DNA from: Tetrapyrgos nigripes
Lineage: Eukaryota; Basidiomycota; Agaricomycetes; Agaricales; Campanellaceae
Direction of reading: 5' to 3'
DNA length: 64,000 nucleotides
NCBI GenBank assembly: GCA_013368315.1
Contig: JAACJM010000235.1
Coordinates: 59,968-123,967 of the forward strand
A program made the position numbers and the translations under genes. The notes under the pieces are model-generated. The model saw nothing but the letters and a program-made list of their open reading frames with translations. It was not told where the DNA came from and searched no databases. Shown piece by piece: positions 47,890-58,200 of the stretch (position 1 is its first letter; each line of letters starts with the position of its first letter).

Positions 47890-47969
47890 ACCCTATCCCT
47901 CACAGCAACTTCTCAAGTTGCCGAGGTTGATGCCGATGAGTGCCGGCCAGTGACATCACCCGGTCTCGA

Positions 47970-48013
47970 AAAAAAAAAAAATCCGCCATTCCACACATTT
48001 ATTGAAACAGCTG
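47970..48013 (-). repeat. right terminal inverted repeat of the mariner-type element
   Basis: An A-run followed by TCCGCCATTCCACACATTTA and GAAACAGCTG, the reverse complement of the left end with two differences; TA follows. Confidence 0.85.
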
Positions 48014-48074
48014 TAAAACTACTGGCATGCGATTCAGTCTGATGTACCGATCGCGGAGTCTCCCAGCAGAAAGA

Positions 48075-49985
48075 AAGAATAGCCGTGTGGCTGTGTCTCT
48101 CCTAGCGTCAACATCCTCTCTGACCCCAGTTTTTTTCCCTTTCTCCTCTTCTTTTTATTATATCTACCCTCCCTAGTTATAATTCCTAACAGGTTTACAT
48201 ATGAAATATACCACCTCAAGTCATCAAAGCGTCATCAAAGCATGCAAAATGCCATATGCCTTTAAATTTCATGATCCCTGGTCACATCAGCGTAGAGGTC
48301 TTTCATTAGCGCGAGACCAAGTTTGGAAGGGATTCTGGAGGCAGAAACGGCGTGGGCGTGCTGATTCTAGTCAGTGGCTCTTCTCTCTTTATTTAATTTT
48401 TTCTCCTTTGTTCTCGTGTCCATATTATCTCTCTCTTTCCCTTCTCAACTGCTACCATAGCCCTCGTCATCGTCCTCAGTGACCGTGACGTGTCGCGATC
48501 GTTTGGGTCATCTTCGGCTGTCGTCGAAAATATCGCTGGCAGTCTTTGATTTACCTTTTTTGACGTCGACTTTCCATATAATGCTGACCATTATCATTCC
48601 AGTGCGGTTACACGCTTCTCAGCTTCAAGACAATGTCGACATACATTTGGATGGACTGCACTAGCAATTCCCATACGCAGCGTTGTCCGTCATCATGGAC
48701 GTGCTGGGTCAGCAAGGTTAAAGCTTAAGGAGTGGTGTATAGGCCTAGCTAGTGCAGCAACTGAGACAATGACATATGGGGGCGTTGAGGGACGAGAGTT
48801 CGTTTACCTGTTTCAGAGTGAGTGCCCAGACATCCATTTCTTTTCTTACAAAAGTTTTCTTCCCTGTTGCACGTCTTTGAGGAGTCACGACTTTTTCTAC
48901 CTTTTTTTAGTTTTTGCTCAGTCCTGATAACCATTTTCACTCGTAGACCTCAACTACATCTAAAAAGTACGCTTCGCCGCCAATGCCTGTCATACGTGTT
49001 GAAATATATATCTTCCATGTATAGTAACTATGATTCTATATGGAGTTATTATGAAACTTCTATGTAGCTATAAGTATGCTAGTCCTTCAGGACATTCTCC
49101 GGACATTATTCTTATCTTCTACTATGTAGTGATATCTCTGTAGATAGCAATATGGCCAATGGCAATATCCTCTTAGTCTCTAGGTATGTCCATGGACAAT
49201 GTAGATATTAGTAATTACATGCTCTTTATCTAGTATAAAAGCTCTCAGTAAAGTCGTAGATACAACAGAACAATATCCAGTTCTATCTGCTTTACAAGCA
49301 ACTCGTATCTAAGCTCTACAAGCTTTCTACTCAGCCCTCTATTTGGTGAGCTCTATTGACTGGTCACCCTACGCTGAATATTTGCTGCTTCATTAATACG
49401 CTATCTATGGCTATTTGTCTCTGAAAGTGGACTGGGTGCAAGCGTGAAGAAGAGTCAGGTCTTAAGATCTGGCTCGTTGGCTCCTATGAGTGAGTCTGGC
49501 GTCTTTCTTCACTTTTCTCTTTTCGTGGTTCCTTCCATTGTCTCTCCTCCCATCCCTCTAATTACTGTCATCTGGTGACCCTCGTCCTCGTCAGATGTTG
49601 GGAAAGCTCGTCCCTTTCATTAAGAAGACTTTCTTGGTCCTAGTTTTCTTTTTCCTTCTTTTTCCTTCTTTCTTCTTTCACTGTTCAGGCCGTCCTCACC
49701 CATGACGATATAGACTTCTCAACCTCAAGGACGTCATGACCCGACCACTCATCTTCCTTCAAATGCTAACATGGGCCAGCCAATTCTAGGAGGGATACGG
49801 CATTTCATGGTCAACGACGAGGCCATAGTTGGGATGCTACCGCGTGCATGTTGGTTTAGATGGGCTTATATGGAGATGCGCATGACGTTTTCATACCCTT
49901 AGAGTGAGTCTTCAGCTGCCAATCTTCTTTACACGTTCCCATGTTGGCGTTTCTCTACCTTTTCTCGTTGTCTTCACACAGAACA
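48075..49985 (+). repeat. dispersed repeat family B, copy 3 (interrupted by a solo LTR)
   Basis: About 1.5 kb of family B plus a 399-bp solo LTR. The order and donor-like GTGAGT sites match copy 2 (35655-36950): TTTCAGAGTGAGTGCCCAGA near 48813, CTCCTATGAGTGAGTCTGG near 49481, and TTAGAGTGAGTCTTCAGCTG near 49899. It also contains the internal part seen alone at 30830-31040. The frame that begins MDALSQQG in copy 2 is stopped here (MDVLGQQG then TAA). Confidence 0.78.
48997..49395 (+). mobile_element. solo LTR of the decayed copia family (399 bp)
   Basis: Matches the LTRs at 54020 and 61705 (TGTTGAAATATATA...TTTGCTGCTTCATTA) and is flanked by a perfect 5-bp target duplication ATACG (48992-48996, 49396-49400). 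The uninterrupted repeat copy near 36427 shows the empty site with one ATACG. Confidence 0.92.
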
Positions 49986-50251
49986 CAACTGAAGTTTGCT
50001 ATTATTTAGGCTGTATGAAATGCACTCTGATGGTCGTTGGTCCCCTCATGAGGTAGCAGGCTTGAGAGTGTCGGAGAACATTGCAAGCGCGTAATGACAA
50101 AGTCGGCAAAGTGATAGCTAATTCTTCTGTTTAGTACGCTAAACATTGACATGACTACAAGTACACTATAAGAGGAAAGAAATATCATGTTGTACATGGA
50201 CACTGCTCAATCTCAAGAAAGCGGAATTCACTGAAATGACGAATTGCATCA

Positions 50252-50410
50252 CACTGTGGGCATAATACCTTCTTCTCACTGCGTAAATTGATAGTAAATC
50301 CTTAGTAAATTGTGAACAGCCAATCAGATTCCAGGAAACCAATTTCCTATCGATTTCCTAAGCTGACTAATCGATTTACTAGGTCAGTAAATCGTATTAT
50401 GCCCGCAGTG
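50252..50410. mobile_element. CACTA-type MITE, copy 2 (159 bp)
   Basis: Same 159-bp sequence as 31447-31605 with about three differences. Ends CACTGTGGGCATAATAC and GTATTATGCCCGCAGTG, with 3-bp duplication TCA on both sides (50249-50251, 50411-50413). It supplies the stop codon of the truncated giant-gene paralog. Confidence 0.85.
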
Positions 50411-53400
50411 TCAGCACACCAAAGTTGCGCGGCAGGAAGAGTAAGAAAAGACTCAGCACAAAATTTCTTCTATCCAACGATCTACCGCTCAAAATTTTCC
50501 CAATATGTGTGAAGGAGTACCCGTTTCCCTTCCTCCGCAACCCAAACAATTCCCTCAACCTCGGCAAAGGGCTGGCCTCAAATGGACACAACACCTTCAT
50601 ATCGCCCCTACGATGCTCTCTCAGCACAAATCCGTCGCTTTGATGTGGAACCTCCTCGGACGACGACTCGCTGGGTATATATAACCCCAGATAATCGCAA
50701 AGACGCTTGTACTCGTCCCAGTCCCGGAAATAGAGCTGGCCAGCGAAGAGATTGAGTTGGGTGATCATCAGTGGGTCTGGTGTAGTCCACTGCGCGCTGG
50801 ATCCTAGTAGTAAAGTATCCGCCCGAGGATCGGGAATGGTGAGGAAGCTCAAGTCCTCGAAGAAATCTTGATTTTGAGCGACTTTCGGGGCATAGATATG
50901 AAGACGAAGGCCAATCTTGTTCTCGGCGATTTCTCGGCGAAGCTTGTCCGCCTCATAGGGAGAGATGATGACGAGGACCTTGCTATTGCCCATAGTACGG
51001 CCCCCAGATATAACCCAAGTAACGGGACGCATGAAATCGTTCAGTCCAGGATCAGAGCCTCTACCAGTGATCGTAGTAGCGAAATCAAGCGTGGTGAAGA
51101 GACCTGGATGAGTAGAGTTGGGCTGTAGATTGACCAATTTCCAGAAAGGTAGGAAGCCTTTCCTCATTGACTTTCTGGAAAGAACACCCGTCCTAACGAA
51201 TTGTTGAACAGCAACCCCTAAAGAATGATCTGCTGGCTCCCTGCGTGGCGGACGCTGAACTTGGCGTTCCTTCTCGACTTCGTGGCTGACTTCACGTTCT
51301 TGTTCTTCATCCACGATGTTGTACAGCTTATCTTGGGTTATCTGATATCCAAGGGTATCCAATCGCTCCTGCAGCTCGTGATGGACCTTTGGCATCAAAT
51401 CCTTCCTTCCCTCGCCATCACTTCTGATTCCATAAATCTCTTGCAGTGACCTGGCATCTGGTTGCCGCCAGACTCCCAGGTCAGAAATCCTCCCAGAGCC
51501 GTTGAAAACTTCCCAAGCTTCCTTTCGCGCCATGTAATCCGTTCCTTGTTGCACCCAATGAGGGATATGATGCTCGATATCAGCGACAGTCTCGGAATAG
51601 GCCCATTTCAGGACATGGCAGGATGAGATAGGAGAATCGTTGTCTAGAGCACAGATCTCGCGTATCTTTTGGTCGACCTTGAAGGGCGCAAAAAACATGA
51701 CCGATTGGCCATGACCCAGCTTTCGCATTCGCATGCACCCTAATGCAAAGCCCAGCTTAGTACGAAAAACATGACATTAATATAAAAAGCACTCACCTTG
51801 CGTCAACCTATCCTTTGTGACTTTAGGCCCCAGCGTAACTGCAGCACGATAATCGGGAGGTAGTTTGAGGTCTGTTCCCCTCGTATGAGCATCGTCCAAA
51901 TATACCACACATTTATCCAACTGGTTCCTCCACTGCGACGATATGAACCTTTGGACCCTCCCACGTCGGTCCAAGACCATCATCTGATCCCTCTGGTTAA
52001 AATACACTGCTGCCTGCACTTCTTTGGGTTGCTCCAAGTCCAACCAGTGTCTAGCGACTGCTTCATTGCTCATATCCAAAATCTGCGCTCCTACATCAAG
52101 TAGAACGCGGATCCGTCTACCCGTAGTCTTTCCTAGTTTTTGTACAAGCTCAAGGAAAGCAGAAGCTGGGAGTAGTTCGTTTTTCTCTCCCTTGGCGCAG
52201 TGGTAAGAGTTGTTCTCGGGCTGTAATAAGAATCGGATGACTTGAGCGTTCGTACTTTGCTGGCCAAGAATATCGCCATCGAGCTGTGAGATTGTCGCTG
52301 GGAGAAGGTGCTGACTGTCTTTCGTTCCACTGAATCCAGTTGTGAAATTCTCCTTCTCTTCAGCGAGGTCCCAACCACACGTCGTCAACTTTTCGGGGAA
52401 CCTCTTGGCATACTTGGGGAATACCACCTCGGATAGGAAGAAGTCGACTATAGAGTGATTGTGGGAGAAGTAGGGTATGAGGACATTTCGTCGCTGAGAC
52501 AAATCTCTCAGATTGATACCACTGAAGGACGGCGGCACATTCGGAACACCTTTGGCCCACTTTTTGTATATTGAGATGGGATTGTCTGACTTCATGAGCA
52601 GCTCAAAGCAACTGTCAAGCTGGTCTTCCGTCAAAGCTCGATAGTAATACGAGAGGCAAGTCAGAGAGATAGCGACGTCAGGATGCCCAAACTCTGCTCG
52701 AAGAGAGGGAACGTCCTTGGCACGATAAGGGACCGCCAACAAGGTTCTGTGCTCGTCCAACCCATAATCAACCCTCCATCTCCTTTCGTTCAAGGCATAC
52801 GCCAAAACCCCGTGCGCAATCAGACCTCTGAGCAGGAGCAATCCTTTCCAATCACTCCCTCCTTTGCAATACTCGGCTAGAGGCTTCACTTGGGATTCGC
52901 GCATGTCCCGACGGCAGATGAAATCCTTGGCAATCTGCTTCAGCTCCTTCGGAAGACGCTCAAATGGATAGTTCGTCAACCGCCCAGACAAAATATCCGA
53001 CACTACGAGATCAAAGAGCAACGTCCGGGCTTTCATAGAGATGATCTGGATTACGGGAAAAACTCGTGGACGTGCAGGATCGTCTGAGGTATGGATACCA
53101 AGTGGATGTCTCTGCTTGACTTCAGGGGCGTGCTCCAGAAGCAAGGAAAAGACCTCCTGAATTGTAGTCCACCGATTGGGATGGTCTTCAAGAAGCCCCT
53201 GCCTTCCCATGGTGTAAATCAGCTGGTATCTGACGTGAAGGATTTCGTCGCATTCATCAAGGATGTCTCGTGCATACTGCTGGAGCCAACGCTGAGAGTT
53301 AATAAGTTGTCGTCGAACAGAATTCTCGTCGTCCTCTTGTAAACCATGGAGATTAGACTCGACGATCCGATCGAGGCCCATTAGGCGGAAGGAGAGGATA

Positions 53401-54019
53401 TGTTCAGGCTGAACGACCAGGATACCGCCTTTCTTCATGCACTCTTCATACAAGCTCTGTATTGTTGCAATCACTGTCTCATCTATTTTGAGTCGACGAG
53501 AGAAAGGCATGTAGAAGACGCGGCGATTGACAAGGTTTGAGACACGGTCCACGAGGAGTTGGAACATTTGGTTGCACAGCGCTTTGAGGACGACCACACG
53601 AACGAGTTTGCTGCCATCAGCCATAGAAGATGCGATCATAGGCACTATGACTGATGACTTCCCCTCTCCCATATTCAACTGCAGGACGGAATTGCGCGCT
53701 TGTGAAGGGTTAATCATCTCCTTGAAAACATCAACCTGGACATCTCTGGCCAAAAAGTTGGTTGAAATCTAAGATAGAAACATTGAAAACACGAATATCC
53801 GAATGATTGAAGAATATTCACCTCAACCAACAACCAATCTATATCATCCATGCCCTTTGGACGGCTATTCTCCACTTCCTTCAAAAGTCCGTCTGTGTCC
53901 ATAGTGGAAGAATGCAGCAAGAGACGCTGAGATCTTTGGCATTCAGCAATTCCCTTCCCATAAGCCTTCAATGCCTCCAACCACGGTTCAGACACATATC
54001 GCCGTTGATCATACGACAA
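50397..54019 (-). pseudogene. truncated paralog of the giant DUF3638/DUF3645 gene (3' third only)
   Basis: Three exons on the minus strand: 54019-53822 (cut at its start), 53768-51797 and 51739-50397. They encode 1,170 residues without a stop. They match the last third of the gene at 14230-23829, starting at its LSYDQR segment (about 20284). The middle exon is exactly 1,972 nt in both copies, and intron positions and phases are the same. The P-loop-like NMGEGKSSVIVPM, ILDECDEILHVRYQ and TRGTDLKLP motifs are kept. The upstream two-thirds are missing: the homology stops at the first base of the copia LTR at 54020 and does not resume after 62101. At the other end the original stop is lost and the frame runs into the CACTA MITE, ending LTLRA. 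It retains no promoter of its own. Confidence 0.85.
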
Positions 54020-54418
54020 TGTTGAAATATATACCTTCCATGTATAGTAACTATGATTCTATATGGAGTTATTATGAAACTTCTACGTAGATATAAGTAT
54101 GCTAGTCCTCCAGGACATTCTCCAGACATTACTCTTATCTTCTACTATGTAGTGATATCTCTGTAGATAGCAATATGGCCAATGGCAATATCCTCTTAGT
54201 CTCTAGGTATGTCCATGGACAATGTAGATATTAGTAATTACATGCTCTTTATCTAGTATAAAAGCTCTCTGTAAAGTCGTAGATACTACAGAACAATATC
54301 TAGTTCTATCTGCTCTACAAGCAACTCGTATCTAAGCTCTACAAGCTTTCTACTCAGCTCTCTATTTGGTGAGCTCTACTGACTGGTCACCCTACACTGA
54401 ATATTTGCTGCTTCATTA
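54020..54418 (+). repeat. 5' LTR of the decayed copia element
   Basis: 399 bp, TGTTGAAATATATACCTTCC to TTGCTGCTTCATTA. A TATA-like AGTATAAAAG lies near 54256. Third relative at 48997. Confidence 0.93.
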
Positions 54419-54430
54419 GGTTATGGGCCC
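54419..54430 (+). promoter_or_regulatory. primer-binding site of the decayed copia element
   Basis: GGTTATGGGCCC directly after the LTR, identical to the site at 41733-41744 although the two LTR families are unrelated in sequence. Its complement has the initiator tRNA-Met anticodon-loop form. Confidence 0.7.
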
Positions 54431-55262
54431 CGGGGGCCATCGATGCTGGTCTTATCCCATACAACTACCGTTGTCAAGATGGATCGCATTGTCGAGGTCA
54501 ACGGCGAGCTCATCGTCGAGTAAGCTGTCGGACTCGATGTTGTGCAGTTGGTGGATCGATGTTTCGCTTTATCTCCTTCTTCATCTATATTGCCCGGTAA
54601 AATATATAACCTGGGTTCAGTTTAGAGTCGCATTAGGCACTCTTTGCTGGTTTAGTTATAGATCTAGATAAGTCACTTTATACCTGTAACAGTTATTTGT
54701 GGAACCCTTATGGATCTACAGATAGTTGTATGCAGAGTGACTGGCACGCTTTGCAGCCTCCACTTTAGTGTGGGACTGTTTTTCACACTCAGGCAAAACT
54801 CCGTAGTCATTTGGATGAGCCAGGGGCGTTTATAAAAGTCGCCGATCTAGATCTATAGAAAAACAGTAGTTAGATAGTGCTCCCCTATATACTTTATAGG
54901 CATCTCTACACCCATTAGGAAGTACTGTGCCACTACGGTCAATATTGCAACTTCTAGAGTAATCATGTGCTCTCTGTCAAGAGTATGGTCTATGACAGTG
55001 TGAAATTGATTGAGAAGCACTGATGAAGAAGTTAATATAGGATTCCATTATGTGCATGTACCGACGAACGGTTTTCTACTGGCATATAGTTGATTAATGC
55101 AAATGTATTATGTACATTCCTTGTCTGAGGCGTTTGCTCAGAAAGGAGAAGGAATATTGCGATCATCCTATACACTGTGGTTGTATTAGACCCTTCGATG
55201 TTCCTTGGTACTTGTGACCTATTGAATGCACATCTTTACTGATTGATACTTCATAGATCAAT
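54431..55262. other. untranslated leader of the decayed copia element
   Basis: About 830 bp between the primer site and the likely gag start, with no sustained frame. Confidence 0.5.
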
Positions 55263-58200
55263 ATGTCTTCCAACAACGCAATCAACAACTCTGAAAGCAT
55301 CTTCAACGTTCCCATCCTCAATACTACTATGCTATCACCTGCCTCCTTGAAGCCAAAGGGCTTAGCAGGGTTGCTTCAGGTACCCAAAAGCGTTATGTGA
55401 ACACAAGTCCCACCGAAACAGGTAATGCACCTTCTTTTCCTGAAGGATTTGTACTAGTTTCTAATGAAATTTTTAATGCTTTAACTGAATCTGAACAATC
55501 GTCTTATAACCAAATCATTGATACCTTTGCTCATGAATGGGATCAATATCAAATTTTGGTTAATAAACATGATCGGGAATTAGTTGAAACTTATAAGCTT
55601 CATAGTTCTTGGGATGACAAAGATGAACAGGCTTTGGGTTTTATTTCCTCCTATCTTCCAAATGATGTGGGTTTGGAAATGAGAGAGTTCACTAGAGATG
55701 AAATTGAAGAAGACCCTTGTGCCAAAGCAAAAGGAGATTATACTGCTAAAATGCTTTGGGATAAAATAGACAAGAAATACAGTTCTCCTGGCCCGATGTC
55801 ATGGTTCTTAGACTTCAAAGAGTTCATGTCTTGGACGCTTGATGAGAAGAAAGATCCTGCAAACCAGATTGCATCTCTGGGAGCAGTTCTCACATGTCTT
55901 AAAGCCTATGGATTTACAGTTGATGACAAGTTTAGAGCTCTTTTCTTGATGGATCGCATTCCGCAATCCTGGGGAAACTATGCTCAATTTACACTTGCCA
56001 CTATCAAACCAAAGAACCTGACTATGGCACATGTGGAAGGACTGATTCTCGTCAAGTACAAACGACGGACTGGTCAATCTTCTGAATCATTTCTTCTTAC
56101 CCGCATTACTGGAGATAGACGAAAGTTTGATTCTGCACCCAATTGGAACTCTCAGAAGGCTGGATCTTCTAAACAGAAGAACCAAGATAAGGGTAAGGGT
56201 AAACAACCCAAACCTCAGGAACCTTCTAAAAATGTTACAACAGGTGATGCGAATCAAGGGGGAGATAAGAAGAAGAAAACTCTCGCAGTAAGAAGAAGAA
56301 GGGTTCCAAAAAAGGTGCTGCTAATTTAGCTAATCCAGAAGTAGAAGCTGATTCAGATTTTGATGATGATGCTCCTTTAATGGTGACCGCTTTCATGGCA
56401 AATCCTTTTATAAATGCCACATTAGATCCAATCGAAATCAGTGACACTGATGATCTACCAAAGACATGTGAGCAACCCATTTATGAACTTCTTCCCTATC
56501 ATAACTTTCTGATTGTTCGATCAGACTGCTTTATAGACGAGAACAATAATTCTTCTTTGAAGGAAAGAGTAAAGCAGAACTTAGCTAAACAGGTCAGACC
56601 ACAAACGATTTCAGGTTACTTCATTCTTACTCATTATGAGAGACTCATGATCAATGAACTCGCACAGGAGACAGTTGATTTTGAGAGCTTTCTCAGAGTA
56701 GAAGCTCGTCATCAAATGACCTGTAAGCTAGCCGAAATTTGGGATTACACATACAATTCTGATGGCACTCATACAGAACCTTATCTTCAAGCAAAAGAGG
56801 ATCTCAATGGTGACGAAGACATGACAAACCAATGGTTTGATCATGAAGGAACTATCCGTCCCATTCAGAAACAAATCGAGGAAGAGGTCGAGTATTTTTG
56901 CCGTTATATCATGAATAAAGCTTTGGCTGATATGCGCAATCATAAATGGATTCCACAGCAGTTTAAAAAACGTGAGCCAGTTCCTTCAAAGCCTCCTTCC
57001 GTGATTGAGAGAGCTTACTGGCCTACTCCTGCTCAATCTGTTATGCGCACAAATGGTGTTACAATTAACACTCAATTTCATGATACATCACTATATCCTA
57101 ATTTTATTTGCACTCTACCTTTCAATTATACCAAAGCGTCATCGTCATCTTCAAGTAGAAAGCGAAAGGCTGTTCGAGGTTTGTCTTCTTCTGAATCATC
57201 AGATTCTACATCTTCGGATCATAGCGAAGAAAGTTCCTTTAAATATATTCCTCCGAGTGTTGCATTCAAAATGTGGCAAGACAGAATGTCTCACATGTTC
57301 ACAGATCCAATCCTCGAGAATATGAAAAGAGAACCTGATGAATTTGGAAACACTTCGAAGAAACCTCGCTATGATGTACCTTTAGAAGAAGAAGCTGGTC
57401 CCTCATCTCTGGCAGATGTGATAAATGTTTCCATTTTGTCTGGATACCTTGCAGATGATGATGGTGTCAGTCTTGGTTCAAAATCAGATGTGGAAATTTA
57501 TATTGATGGAGACGAAACTATGGCATTCTGGCAAGTATTTCACACCTCTAATAAAAATAGTGCACTCATACAATTGCCTCAGATCTCAATGTCGTCGGAC
57601 TATTGTGAATCTCATACAGCCCTAGCAGCTATAGACAATTGTACTATTACTACAAATGATGTGCCTGTATTTATTTATGAACAAAGTTTTGTTGCTCATG
57701 CACATTGCTCAACATGTGAAAAGTATCCTTTGAATAGTATTTGTAAGAGTAAGATCACTGATGAAATAACCTATTGGGTTTCAGATTCAGGTGCATCGAC
57801 TCACATTACAAACAATTTAATGGATTTTGCTCAGTACCATAAGTTACCCAATCCGATTCCACTTCAGATTGCTGATAAAAGATCTGAAAACTTACCTTGA
57901 AGGTGTTGGAACTGTGTTTATTGAACACATCAATGAAGAAGGAGTCAAACATACTATAAAACTATACCCAGTGTTTTATCAACCAACTTGCACACATCGT
58001 TTGTTGTCTCGAGGATGTATTCTTCGTGAAGGATACTATGAAATCTCACGAGATGGCAAGTCCGAGTTTCGGAAAGATGTAGATCAAAGTCTTCTGATGA
58101 CATTATTACCAATGCATCGGAAAGACAATTTGCATTGGCTCAAATCGAAGATTATCATTCCTGAGTCAGCAAATCTATCATCTACTCTTACTGATCATGA

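Larger units (their letters stand above)
39640..48013 (-). mobile_element. two-gene Tc1/mariner-type DNA transposon (8.37 kb, about 3.3 kb without the copia insert)
   Basis: The ends are inverted repeats of about 43 bp, starting CAGCT(A/G)TTTCAATAAATG and running through GTGTGGAATG(A/G)CGGA into a T-run. The left starts at 39640 and the right ends at 48013. TA flanks both ends (39638-39639, 48014-48015), the mariner target duplication. Between them lie two genes in the same orientation: a three-exon DDE transposase (47889-46798) and a multi-exon accessory gene (46589-39911). A 5.04-kb copia element has inserted into the accessory gene; subtracting it gives about 3.33 kb. Confidence 0.85.
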
